From assembly GCA_014695295.1 (NCBI GenBank), contig JACJNY010000066.1, forward strand, positions 1 to 64,000: a stretch of 64,000 bases of DNA, read 5' to 3'. The DNA comes from Microcoleus sp. FACHB-61. Its GTDB lineage: Bacteria; Cyanobacteriota; Cyanobacteriia; Cyanobacteriales; Microcoleaceae. The notes beneath the pieces are model-generated. The model was not told where the DNA came from, did no database searches, and worked only from the letters and a program-made list of their open reading frames with translations. Of this stretch, positions 32,421-41,347 are shown piece after piece; the stretch's first letter is position 1; each line of letters starts with the position of its first letter. Made by a program: the position numbers and the translations under genes.

Positions 32421-34505
32421 TTAGAAACTAAAGGTAGTACGGAGGAGTCCTACCCAGATATCGTCGTTGTGGTTGTTGTGTTCTGGATTCATAATCACGT
32501 AAACGCCCGGTGTCACTGAGACAAAGTCATTGACTTGGAAGCGATAGAAACCCTCTAAGTGATAAGAGGTGTTGCGGTTTCTGGCGACATCACTCTCAGT
32601 AACTTTTGGCGGTACACCGAAGACGAAGCCGAGGAGGTTGCCTTGTCGGCCAAAATCTGCTAGGGCCAAAGTGATAGCACCATTCTGGATCGTCGCGTCA
32701 TTGTTGCCGCCCCGTAGTTGCTCAGCCTTCGTATAACCGTACCAACCGCCAATCTGAAAGCGGCGGCTGGGTTTGAAGTTAACTTGCACGCCATAGTTAT
32801 CTGATTCAGTGGGTGATTGACCGAAGGGCCGGTCCGCCAAAGAACTGCCGGTGCCGCCCATGATGCCAACATTGCCTGCCCGATTGTATTTCCGGGTGTA
32901 AGTCAGGCCCAAATCAAACGGTCCGCTAAAAAAGCCGATCTGACCCAGAGCGCTGAAAGAACCGTTGAAAACGCCCCTGCCGCTTGCGGGGTCGGGAGCA
33001 TCGCTGTCACCGGCGAGATAGCCCGCGGTAGCTCGCAGGCTGCCCAAGTTGAAAGTGATACTTCCGCCAGCTCCCTGTGGCCCGCGGAATACGGCCGGGT
33101 TACGAACTCCAAATCTGGAAATTGCACCAGTACCCGTAGAGTTAAAGGGTGTTACCGTGTCTGCAATTTCATCTAGGTCAAGTCCTTTAGGACCGACAAA
33201 GACTGTAGCGCCACCGACCGGGAAACGATAGTACAGTTCGTCTAGTGTGATTTGGCTGCCCTCATCGCCGTCAAAGGCCAAGCGAGCCATGTTGGTACCG
33301 GTAGCCGTGGCTCTGTCGTAGCGGGCGGTGTTGACTGCTTGCAAGCGGGTTCTGAGCAAGTCTCGACCGGTGAAGCTTGTCAATAAGTTCAAGCGCACCC
33401 GGTAGCCGAAGTTGGTGACAGTTTCGTCGTCCTCAAGGCTTAAACCATCTCCGCTGAAGGTGTCGCTGACGCCAAAAACCACTTCTCCAGCCAATTTGGT
33501 GGTGGTGGAGAACTGGTTGGCTTCGAGTTCTGCGGTGCGAGCTTCTAGGCCGTCTACTCGTCCGCGCAGGGTAGCAAGTTCGGCTGCAAATTCTTCTTGC
33601 AGGCGTTGCAGGATGGCTAAGTCGTCTTGGGTGACCAAGTTACCTGTTGACCCAATTAGCTGGGTTATTTGGTCTAAGCAAGCGTTGACGCCGGCTGCAA
33701 ATTCGTAGCGAGTCAGGGCGCGGTTGCCGCGGTAGGTGCCGTCGGGATAACCTACGATACAACTGTAGCGTTCGACTAGGGATTGCAGGGCTTGGAATGC
33801 CCAATCTGTCGGCCGCACGTCGGAGAGCTGAGTGACTGATGTCACCTGGGACATGGTTCCCGACGGTTGGGCCGGCAGCGCTTGGGGAGCCACAGGGACG
33901 ATCGGGCCGCCCATTCCTGTCGGTGCTGTCTGAGCAATTTCTACCTTAGTAGCTGGGGTAGTAGCTGGGATAGTAGCTGGGGTGCTGGCGACTGCTGGCA
34001 CTTCAATTTTCCCAGCGGTGTCTGTCTGGCTGCTTTGCACTGCCAAGTCTGATGCTTGGGGCGACGGTTCGGCTGTGCCTGCTGCTGCCAGGGGTTCAGT
34101 CACTGCTGCTGTGCTGGCGGGAGCGCTTGGGGCTGCTAACTCGATCTCGCTCCCAGTTGTTTGCAGTGCTGCTGCGCTGGTGTCTGGTTCAATTTTTGCC
34201 AGTTTTTCAGCGTCTGCGGAGTTGGCGACCGGGGTTTGAGCTGCCTCTGCGCTGCTGTTTAAAGCCAGCTTTTCTGGGGTCGCAGGGGCTGCTGCAACTG
34301 GTTCTGCAACTATTTCTGCAACTGGTTCTGCAACTATTTCTTCAACTATTTCTGCAATTTTTGACTCAGATGACTGAGCTGTAGCTAGCTGGTTGGCTTC
34401 AGCGGTTGCTGGAGCTTCTGCGGCGATCGCTGCGGCACAGACGACTGATGATAGACCCAGAATTGCCGGGGATACTAGCAGTAAATTCCAAAAAGTTCTG
34501 TTCAT
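32421..34505 (-). CDS. SLH-domain OprB-type iron-uptake porin
   Basis: About 694 residues from the ATG at 34505 (a GTG at 34514 is also possible). Signal peptide (WNLLLVSPAILGLSSVV ... AIAAE). A long Ala/Pro/Glu-rich region (~30-215, with EIVAEPVA repeats) precedes an SLH domain (~220-275, LSDVRPTDWAFQALQSLVER, GYPDGTYRGNRALTRYEFA), a coiled coil (ILQRLQEEFAAELATLRGR) and an OprB beta-barrel (~320-694) ending in the outer-membrane signature LLRTTFSF. The SLH domain anchors cyanobacterial porins to pyruvylated peptidoglycan-linked polysaccharide; this family takes up iron and other inorganic ions. The N-terminal low-complexity linker is unusually long compared with the ~530-560 residues typical of these porins. 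Confidence 0.93.
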   Translation of the reverse strand: MNRTFWNLLLVSPAILGLSSVVCAAAIAAEAPATAEANQLATAQSSESKIAEIVEEIVAEPVAEIVAEPVAAAPATPEKLALNSSAEAAQTPVANSADAEKLAKIEPDTSAAALQTTGSEIELAAPSAPASTAAVTEPLAAAGTAEPSPQASDLAVQSSQTDTAGKIEVPAVASTPATIPATTPATKVEIAQTAPTGMGGPIVPVAPQALPAQPSGTMSQVTSVTQLSDVRPTDWAFQALQSLVERYSCIVGYPDGTYRGNRALTRYEFAAGVNACLDQITQLIGSTGNLVTQDDLAILQRLQEEFAAELATLRGRVDGLEARTAELEANQFSTTTKLAGEVVFGVSDTFSGDGLSLEDDETVTNFGYRVRLNLLTSFTGRDLLRTRLQAVNTARYDRATATGTNMARLAFDGDEGSQITLDELYYRFPVGGATVFVGPKGLDLDEIADTVTPFNSTGTGAISRFGVRNPAVFRGPQGAGGSITFNLGSLRATAGYLAGDSDAPDPASGRGVFNGSFSALGQIGFFSGPFDLGLTYTRKYNRAGNVGIMGGTGSSLADRPFGQSPTESDNYGVQVNFKPSRRFQIGGWYGYTKAEQLRGGNNDATIQNGAITLALADFGRQGNLLGFVFGVPPKVTESDVARNRNTSYHLEGFYRFQVNDFVSVTPGVYVIMNPEHNNHNDDIWVGLLRTTFSF

Positions 34506-34599
34506 TTTCCTCACACCTTCACACTCTATTCAACTCGACGAGCAGCAATTCCCAACTGCTAATTTTTGTGGTTGCTTGCCTGTTGACAATAACTGCCAA

Positions 34600-34735
34600 A
34601 ATAGAACCTATCCATAACTGTTGATTCACCGTTGATTCACAGTAGGCGTGTCTACTTCTGCTTGAACGTAGCGGGCTGGGCCCTTGTACCGCCCAGGCAT
34701 CAATTCAGGTCAAGCCCACTTTACCTTACGGTTGA
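34600..34735 (-). pseudogene. Second TnpB-tail remnant, upstream of the porin gene
   Basis: The minus strand parallels 30660-30788: GTGGGCTTGACCT against GTGGGCTCGACCT, ATTGATGCCTG against ATTAATGCCTG, GTAGACACGCCTACTG against GTAGAGACGGCTACTG, TTATGGATAGGTTCTAT against TTATGGATGGTTTCTAT. It is in pieces; one frame gives SPLRSSRSRHAYCESTVNQQ, a style common at TnpB ends. It lies about 100 bases upstream of the porin start in the same direction. Confidence 0.5.
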
Positions 34736-35243
34736 TTATACCATCACCTGCTAATTTCATCTCTCGATCGCCAGATTTGCTTGAGTTGCTCTGCAGGCGA
34801 TCGACAACTGCTTGTACGGGATCGACCACAATCTGCCTCAAACTGACAACTGCCCAGAGTCCTCGGTTACGCCAGACTTAACAGACAGTTATAGGTAGGA
34901 TTGTGGCTGCTTGTCGCATCCCTTATACAGCTTTCGCTCCTATTATGTCAAGCTTTTTAACCTAACTTTAAACCTCGCGGCCCGGAAGGGGCTATTTCCC
35001 GCCAAATGTCGGGAACTCAGGCATCAATGCTGGTAAATTTACCTCGTCCCAGCCGAATTTCATAGTTGAGCAATTTTGGTTTTCTGATGCCCCCAGCAGT
35101 CGAGACTTGCCAGGGCGATCGCCATTTTTGATACCGCCCGTCGGCGGGTTTAATTTCCCGCTAATTTAAAACAACTTTTTTGTTGTTTGAGTGCGGCTGC
35201 AATTGGTAGTGCTTAACCCGCTGTTGGCGCAGGGAAAGCTCAG
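34736..35243. other. Non-coding stretch between porin and glycosyltransferase genes
   Basis: Contains an isolated HIP1 site (35116-35123), GCGGGTTTAATTTCCCGC near 35144 as a short hairpin, and TTTAAAACAACTTTTTTGTTG as another weak stem. No ORF with coding character is seen. Promoters of the porin (left end) and of the glycosyltransferase region (right end) are expected here. Confidence 0.4.
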
Positions 35244-35417
35244 TTGCTTGACAGACCAACTATATCCAAGATTCCTAGCGGTTTTAGCGATGTTTTTGCC
35301 GGAGGACGATCGCAGGAGTTTAGTGCTAAGCTGGCTAAAATGCCAAACTCAAAAATAGAGCTGCTGTCAGAACAAAAAACCGAAACGCTGTGGGTGGGCA
35401 AGTTAGTAAAAGAGTGA
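35244..35417 (+). other. Short open frame directly upstream of the glycosyltransferase
   Basis: A 57-codon frame with TTG as the only plausible start reads FSDVFAGGRSQEFSAKLAKM ... ELLSEQKTETLWVGKLVKE and stops six bases before the glycosyltransferase ATG. The composition looks protein-like. It could be a leader ORF coupled to the next gene or the 3' relic of a lost gene. No Shine-Dalgarno is visible. Confidence 0.3.
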
Positions 35418-35423
35418 GGGTTT

Positions 35424-36368
35424 ATGGAAGATTTTGGTATTATTATTGCCTGCTGCGACCAAGATTATCTGTTTGCTAAGGGTTGCTGTGCTAGCATCCG
35501 ATATTTCCTGGGAGATGTGCCGATTTGTCTGTTGATTGACGGTACGTTTTCGGTGAGTGCTTTGGAAAAGTCCTATGGGGTGCGAGTGATCGATCGCACA
35601 ACCGTTTCTGAAGAGGTTCTCAGGAAAAGAAGTTTTGGTTGGGGCAAAACTAAAATGATTGCTTTCTGGGAAAGTCCTTGGCCAAATTTTATGGTTTTGG
35701 ATGCCGATACGATCGTCTGGGGCGATGTCCTCAAGTTGGCTAATTTTCAAGACTTTGATTTTATTGTAGACAAGCCTTGTTACGATTACCAGGATGCCGA
35801 TGTTTCGGAATTTTTCTTTGACATTCCGGGGGTTGAGAAGCATTTCCCGAATTTTCGGTGGTCGGAATCGCGATCGAACTATTTCTGCACGGGTACTTTC
35901 TTTGCTAAACGCGGCGTTTTTAGCTTGGAAGAATACGTAGAAATTTTAGATTTTACAGCGGCAAATCCGGGGATATTTAAGTACGGAGAAATGGGGTTTT
36001 TGAACTTTATGATTTTCCGGGCGGCTCAAGAAAATCGGCTGCGGGTGCAGAATGTGGATATGCAGTTGTTGGTGCCGGATTTTGACCAGGATTTGCTGAG
36101 AAAGCGGTTTCCGGTTGAGTCAAGCGGGCCTGCGGGCGATCGCACTCAGGCGACTGTGATTCACTGGTGCGGGCCGAAGCCAACTTTATCTAGTGGGAAA
36201 GTTTACTCGGAACCGATGAATTTTTGCCGCCGCAAGTGTCAGGAGGATGTTTGGAACCGCACGGGTTTGGCGGCAGATATGTCGCTGCAAGCTGAAGATT
36301 TACAGAGATCGATCTACGTGTATAAGAATAAGTTTAAGAAGAAGTTTCGGCAGTTGACGGGTAAGTAG
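35424..36368 (+). CDS. Glycosyltransferase-like protein with DxD motif
   Basis: 314 residues. It begins with a nucleotide-sugar-fold strand (DFGIIIACCDQDYLFAKG) and has FMVLDADTIVWGD, where Asp93 and Asp95 form the DxD metal/UDP-sugar site of GT-A enzymes, and later TVIHWCGPKP, similar to the HxxG site near the end of GT8-like proteins. There is no signal or membrane segment. A basic C-terminal tail (YKNKFKKKFRQL) may contact membranes. It probably transfers a sugar to a surface polysaccharide; donor and acceptor are not readable from sequence. Confidence 0.75.
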   Translation: MEDFGIIIACCDQDYLFAKGCCASIRYFLGDVPICLLIDGTFSVSALEKSYGVRVIDRTTVSEEVLRKRSFGWGKTKMIAFWESPWPNFMVLDADTIVWGDVLKLANFQDFDFIVDKPCYDYQDADVSEFFFDIPGVEKHFPNFRWSESRSNYFCTGTFFAKRGVFSLEEYVEILDFTAANPGIFKYGEMGFLNFMIFRAAQENRLRVQNVDMQLLVPDFDQDLLRKRFPVESSGPAGDRTQATVIHWCGPKPTLSSGKVYSEPMNFCRRKCQEDVWNRTGLAADMSLQAEDLQRSIYVYKNKFKKKFRQLTGK

Positions 36369-36511
36369 ACTACGACTTGCGCGCGCGGGGCGAGAGACCG
36401 GGAATATCCCTAGATTTCTCGCCGCCAAATCCAGCTTTTTCTAATAGTGTTCGGTCAAGAGGCTTTTCTTAACCGCAGAGGATCGCCGATGAACCAAGAT
36501 GTTAATTGGGG

Positions 36512-38629
36512 TTAACCTTCGAGAGGCAAAGTTGGCCCGGCTGGGGGTAAAACTTGGCGGTGAACGCTTACTTTGTGACTTTCCCGCTGAGTTTGCATTT
36601 CGACGGCGATCGCCTCAAATTCGACTTCCATGCAGCCGTAGGGAATCTCTAACTCGACACTTGCTCGGACATTTCCCAACCCGTTAGCTTTAAATTCGGT
36701 AATCCAGCGCGGCCCGTCGAGAATCAGGTAGGTTTGCCGATCGTACACCCAAACTTTCACATAAATCCGGGGCATTAATTCCGGAAGTTGCACTTGCACT
36801 TTTACAGCCTGGCCCGCGAGGATTTCGGTACGCGGCAATTCCAAAACGGGCATCGGTACTAACTCGTCTTCGGGCAAAACGTAGGGAGTTGGGGGAGTTA
36901 CTTCTGCTTCGACAGTTGCGGTTTTTTGAGCAACTTGTTTCGGCTGCGGGGGCTCGTCAAAAACGACAAATTCTCTGGCTTCCGGGCTAGTAGATTGGGG
37001 CTCGGAAATTGTTTCGCTGGTTTCGGCTTGCTGCTGGGTTGGGCTGCTTTCTTCCACAACGGCAATTTCGTCGCTGCTATTAGTCGCGGCTTTTGGAGTT
37101 GGGGACAGAGTGGTTGCTTTGAGCCATTCGGGGGATTCGCCGTTGCTGGCTAAGGAACTCAGTCGCGACCAAAATCTATTTTGGACGTTTAAGGTTTGAA
37201 ATGCCTGTTTTGTGGGTGCTGGCGGGGTTTCGGGGGCTGTTGTTTCGGGTTGGGGGCTGTTTTCAGGTTTTTGGTCGATCGCTTCGATTTCGGCTGTTTG
37301 AGTGGGATTTGGGAGGTCTAAAGGTTTGGTTTGTGGGTCGATCGACTCTGGGGCAGTTCGAGGCGAATTGGATATTTCCGAGAGCAATTGCGATCGGCTG
37401 CTGTCGGGAAGTTTGTTACCGAATGCGGGCAATTCTAAACCGCCTGCACTTGGAGTCTGACGGGGACTCAATTGAGGGGGTAAGGGCTCGTTTGTTGGGG
37501 ATTCGGCGGGAGATGGAGGCTCTAAGGATTTTTCTACTAGCTTGAGGAATGATAGATTTTTGGCGCTCCCAGGCTGTTTTGAGGCTGTTGGGGAGAGTTC
37601 GGCTTGATGCTTTTCTTCGATGAAATTGTCTTTAATTTCCTGTAGCAGGTGCTCTAAACGGGCTGTAATTGTGAATAGTTTGGTGGCTAGGGTGACGCTG
37701 CCGCTGCTGAGAATTGCTTCTCCTAAAATTAGGCGGCTTTTGCACTCGGCTGGAATGTAGGTGACGCAGGCAAAGATGCAGGGGGGAACTTGTTCTGGCA
37801 TCGGCTGCTGGATTTCTGCGAGAATTTTTGAGGTTTGGGGGTCGCGCAAGTAAATGTGCAGTTGTGCTGAACCGATGAGTTGTTTGAGTTCTAGCGCTTC
37901 GGATTCGGGGATGAGAGTTGCTGTTTTTCTGGTTGTTTGGGGGGGTTGGGGAATGTCGATTTTGCCGGAAATGATTAAGGGGCGACCGAGTTGGGTGACG
38001 AAGGTTTCTCGATCGAGGGCGAGTTCGAGTTTGACGCCCGGTTTCGGTTCGGGGGTTTGGGGAATGGGGAATTGGTAGATTTTGGTCTGCTGCTGTGCTG
38101 AATCGGCTGCTGCGATTTGTGGTGCGGGGCGATCGACCGGTGCTGCGATTTGTGGGGCTGGGCGATCGACCGGTGCTGCGATTTGTGGGGCTGGGCGATC
38201 GACCAATGCTGCGTTTTCTGAGTCTGAGTGGGAAGTTGCGGGTTCGGCTTGGTCGATCGGCGGTAGGGGTTCGGAGGTTTCCGATTCTGCGGGCAACACT
38301 TCCAACTGAACGCCGTACTGCCAAGGTTTTAGTGGTGTTGATTTGGGATCTGGCAAGCAGGATAGTTCCCACAGTCCGGGTTTGAGCCTGGTGTAGGGAA
38401 TGATCACGACTAATCCTTCGGGGTTGGTGCGGGCCGATCGGCTTTGGACTTTCCGCTGCGCCGGTTGGTCGAAGGAAGTATGGGTAACGCGAATTTCGAT
38501 GTCGGTGTTGGGGTGCTGAATGCGAGCAACGACGCGGTATTTGCCTTCTAGAATTTCCACGTCGGGGGTTTCTAGGGGCAACCAGGCGCGATCGCCTTCT
38601 TTCTGTAGCAAAAATTCTAATTTTTTCAT
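36512..38629 (-). CDS. Large cyanobacterial protein of unknown function with Pro-rich linkers
   Basis: 705 residues without signal peptide or membrane segment. An N-terminal domain (~1-115: DVEILEGKYRVVARIQHPNT ... LVVIIPYTRLKPGLWELSCL) and a C-terminal domain (~590-700: EILAGQAVKVQVQLPELMPR, IYVKVWVYDRQTYLILDGPR) look like beta-sandwich modules. A middle beta-rich module is at ~200-340. Long Pro/Ser/Glu linkers join them, one with three copies of an 11-residue VDRPAPQIAAP repeat. The overall look is a scaffold of Ig-like folds. I recognise no named family, and the neighbours give no clue to function. Confidence 0.75.
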   Translation of the reverse strand: MKKLEFLLQKEGDRAWLPLETPDVEILEGKYRVVARIQHPNTDIEIRVTHTSFDQPAQRKVQSRSARTNPEGLVVIIPYTRLKPGLWELSCLPDPKSTPLKPWQYGVQLEVLPAESETSEPLPPIDQAEPATSHSDSENAALVDRPAPQIAAPVDRPAPQIAAPVDRPAPQIAAADSAQQQTKIYQFPIPQTPEPKPGVKLELALDRETFVTQLGRPLIISGKIDIPQPPQTTRKTATLIPESEALELKQLIGSAQLHIYLRDPQTSKILAEIQQPMPEQVPPCIFACVTYIPAECKSRLILGEAILSSGSVTLATKLFTITARLEHLLQEIKDNFIEEKHQAELSPTASKQPGSAKNLSFLKLVEKSLEPPSPAESPTNEPLPPQLSPRQTPSAGGLELPAFGNKLPDSSRSQLLSEISNSPRTAPESIDPQTKPLDLPNPTQTAEIEAIDQKPENSPQPETTAPETPPAPTKQAFQTLNVQNRFWSRLSSLASNGESPEWLKATTLSPTPKAATNSSDEIAVVEESSPTQQQAETSETISEPQSTSPEAREFVVFDEPPQPKQVAQKTATVEAEVTPPTPYVLPEDELVPMPVLELPRTEILAGQAVKVQVQLPELMPRIYVKVWVYDRQTYLILDGPRWITEFKANGLGNVRASVELEIPYGCMEVEFEAIAVEMQTQRESHKVSVHRQVLPPAGPTLPLEG
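38105..38215 (-). repeat. 33-base tandem repeat with embedded HIP1-like site
   Basis: Three units code VDRPAPQIAAP; each unit contains GGGCGATCGACC, an overlap of a HIP1-like core with the coding repeat. Units two and three are almost identical, indicating recent expansion. Confidence 0.85.
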
Positions 38630-38901
38630 CTTTCTTTCCCCTTGAAGGCTCCCGCTTGATTCGTCACAGGTTGGCGGCGGGTTGTTTGCCGACAGCTACA
38701 GGCATTGAATTACTTTATCTCGTACAGTTTATCACCACTATCGGTCAAGAAAAAGCGCGCAGGATTACAGAACCAGAATTTTAGTTTCTGCTGTGCGATC
38801 GGTAGATCCCCGCGCCGGACTTAGGCAATGCCGTTTCCCTACGGATCTCGGGCACAATTATCGTTGTGGAACAGGCCGAAAAGCCTGTTTCTTTCGGGTA
38901 C

Positions 38902-40323
38902 TTACCAAGGACTGCCGATCGTGCTGAAAGCTGCCCAATAGTATGGATGGGATAAATCTTTGCTGTCGAGTTTGGGGATGGACGGCGGCAAGGGAGTTTC
39001 GCTTCGGGAACTTCGCAGTTGACCGCGTTCGATCGTCACTTTGCCTTCGATCGCAGCGATTTGTGCTTGCCGGATTGCTTCAGCTTTAATGATGGGAGGG
39101 TCTTTTGGCCTGCTGATTTTTAACTGCTGGTAAAACTCTGTCATCAAGGCCAGAGTCCCCGCATCGCTGACGTACCACAGGCTGGCGAGGGCTGATTTTG
39201 CTCCGGATTGCAGCGCTAAGCCGGCAAATCCTAGTTCTGCTTCTTTGTCTCCCAAGGCGGTTCTACAGGCGCTTAATACTAACAGTTCAAGAGGCGGATT
39301 GTTCCATTTTAAATCTCTCATTTGATCGAGGCCGAGTTGGGTGTCCCAAAATTGAATGTAGGAATTATTTGGGGTTCCAGGGCGAAATTCGGCGTGGGTG
39401 GCAAGGTGGATGATTCCGTATTTTTGTTGCAGTCGCTGGGATTGCAAGTTTACTAGGGTGAAGTCTTGGTTGAGAAAGGATTGACCTGGCCACTGTCGGG
39501 CGATCGCGCCGAGTTCAAACGGGACTGCTGGCAGCGGTTCTTTGTTCGCCGTTTCTGCGAAATCTGATGCTCCCATTGCTAGGACTTGCGCGTTTCTGAG
39601 GTCGGTGTAATTGCTGTCTGTGAGTTTGAAGGCGGGGATGCGGGAGAGGCTATATTTTTGGATCAGAAATTGCTTTCCGTCGTGCATTGCTGCTAGGGGT
39701 ACGGTTCGCAAACCTGCGCCGACGCAGAACAGCAAGGTTTCAATTTTTGCTGTTTGCAAATCTGTTTCTAGGGGTGCAACTATCCATTTGTAGAGTTGTT
39801 GGGCTGGTGCTAGATAGCTGGTGGTGTTGAGTTTTACGGGGTTGGTGATTTCGCTGCCGAATTCTTTGACTACTGAGAGCAGTTTCTGTTGTTTGGCTTC
39901 GGGGACGCTGCGGTGAATGGGCGGGCGATCGGGCAATATTAAGATTAATTCTAGTTGGTCGGTGCGCGGGATAGCGTAAATTAAAGCGGGTTTTTTCTTT
40001 GTTTGAACTGCTAGGCGGGAGAGAGTTTTTGATATTGCTTCGGCGGTTTTCGCACGGGCTGCAAAGTCTTGTTCAAAGTATTTTTGATAGTCTGCTTCCC
40101 AGTTTTGTTCGATTCTGGTTACGGCTTCGGTGAGGTTGCCCCGATCGAGCAAATTTCTCATTTCTTGCCCGTTAAGCCCGCCCTGGTTTGTGTTTTGGGC
40201 AATTGTAGCGAGGTTCGCGGTGCTCCAGGAGAAAAATATTGCTGTCAAACAGTAAAAAATAGCGGTTTTAATTTTTTTCTGAGTCGTGTGTTTTTGGCGT
40301 TGCTGCTGGGATTGGTAGTGCAT
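38902..40323 (-). CDS. Exported CHAT-domain (caspase-like) protein
   Basis: Start set at the ATG at 40323 because a signal peptide begins there (KKIKTAIFYCLTAIFFSWST, then ANLATIAQ); the frame is open 55 codons further upstream. 473 residues: signal, a short helical region (EMRNLLDRGNLTEAVTRIEQ, NWEADYQKYF), then a CHAT domain to the end with His310 in [11 protein letters not shown] and Cys353 in LSACRTALGD. It is clearly paralogous to the C-terminus of the giant exoprotein (shared [48 protein letters not shown]-like ends). It is probably a periplasmic or surface cysteine peptidase; the substrate is unknown. Debris of a TPR gene lies upstream in the same orientation. Confidence 0.88.
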   Translation of the reverse strand: MHYQSQQQRQKHTTQKKIKTAIFYCLTAIFFSWSTANLATIAQNTNQGGLNGQEMRNLLDRGNLTEAVTRIEQNWEADYQKYFEQDFAARAKTAEAISKTLSRLAVQTKKKPALIYAIPRTDQLELILILPDRPPIHRSVPEAKQQKLLSVVKEFGSEITNPVKLNTTSYLAPAQQLYKWIVAPLETDLQTAKIETLLFCVGAGLRTVPLAAMHDGKQFLIQKYSLSRIPAFKLTDSNYTDLRNAQVLAMGASDFAETANKEPLPAVPFELGAIARQWPGQSFLNQDFTLVNLQSQRLQQKYGIIHLATHAEFRPGTPNNSYIQFWDTQLGLDQMRDLKWNNPPLELLVLSACRTALGDKEAELGFAGLALQSGAKSALASLWYVSDAGTLALMTEFYQQLKISRPKDPPIIKAEAIRQAQIAAIEGKVTIERGQLRSSRSETPLPPSIPKLDSKDLSHPYYWAAFSTIGSPW

Positions 40324-40612
40324 GATTTTGGGGCGGTTAAGGGCGCCGTTGGCGGCAGCAGTTGGCAAAAGTTTGGATGTGGGTGGGAATTTTGACTGTG
40401 CTGGCAATCGCCGCACGATTATAGCCTTCAAGACCAACCCCAAATACCTACCGTAGGGTGTGGATACCAGCAGCAACAGAGGCCCCACGCCAAGAAATTC
40501 GCGATTTATGTAAACTTTTGTAAATTATGCCGAAGTTTTGCATAAACAGGACTTACGCAAAAACCCGGTTTCTTCAAGTCAGTCCTGTTTTCTACATACC
40601 AGCTAGGTGCCT

Positions 40613-40975
40613 TTAACCGGCATTACCTCTACGGGCATCTTTGATTTTTTGGGACACATCCTTAGTTCTCAGGTTGAATAGGGTTTTGTCTTGGTTTTGA
40701 ATGAGGAATACTCTGAATCGATCGCCGATATATTGAGTTACCTCAGTAGATATATTCTCTGTATTTACTTATTTTAAAATAGTTAGGTTTTTTAGCGCCC
40801 ACTTAGTTAAAGCTCGACTGAATAATTGTTTAGCCTCGGATATCTGCCCGGTTATTTTGTACAATTCGCCGAGACTGATTTTTGCCTAAGATTTGGCCGG
40901 CAAATCTCCTATTTTTTTAGCATCATGGGCGCTTGCTAAGAGTTGAGAAAGATAAATTAATGCGGGTTGTTCGAT
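40613..40975 (-). pseudogene. Decayed TPR-protein fragment upstream of the CHAT gene
   Basis: A single frame runs 121 codons with internal TAG and TAA stops. The first part reads LIYLSQLLASAHDAKKIGDL, a stop, then SLGELYKITGQISEAKQLFS and RALTKW, a good tetratricopeptide repeat. After the TAA it continues as TQYIGDRFRVFLIQNQDKTL, of unknown type. TPR arrays directly N-terminal to CHAT are the standard TPR-CHAT arrangement, so this may be the remains of a related gene. Confidence 0.7.
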
Positions 40976-41347
40976 TTTTTTGGGTGGCAGGGGGGGAAGC
41001 GCGCGATCGCCCTGCGGTTAAAAACTCTAAAATTTATCGCATTTTTCCCGATCGCTCCAATAAGTGTGACCTATATCACACACACTCCTAAATTATAAAT
41101 AAAAACACTTAATTATTTAGAGAATTTTACGCTATGCGGTCGATCGCTTTTTCCTTCTTTTTTGTTGCTTCTCTCCTAGATAATTAAAGCCTTCTTGCTT
41201 CTGCTATAGATTGTGTGCGATCGAACTTGACACGATGCGATCCGATTGGGGGATGTGTCTTAGTATTTCTTCACATATCCTGATTTCGGTCTATGATATA
41301 TGCCTTATGGCGTATTTGTGTTTAAAGCCCGTTACCGCGTACCGCTG
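40976..41347. other. Intergenic region upstream of the carotenoid-type cluster
   Basis: AT-rich with one HIP1 site (41005-41012) and TGTGACCTATATCACACAC at ~41066-41084. The latter contains TGTGA-N6-TCACA, which matches the CRP/SyCRP1 consensus in form. The -10 candidates nearby are not distinctive. No ORF. Confidence 0.5.
41066..41081. promoter_or_regulatory. Possible CRP-type (cAMP receptor protein) binding site
   Basis: TGTGACCTATATCACA is a near-perfect palindrome equal to TGTGA-N6-TCACA, the consensus bound by CRP and cyanobacterial SyCRP1. It lies about 265 bases upstream of the FAD/Rieske gene start. The window also encodes a class III cyclase, so cAMP control is conceivable. Distance to any transcription start is unknown. 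Confidence 0.5.

Noticed and set aside
37632..38372. 246-codon minus frame and plus frames inside the 36512-38629 gene
   Set aside because: Out-of-frame shadow of a Pro/Ser-rich repetitive coding region; the product is Arg/Thr/Asn-rich low complexity.
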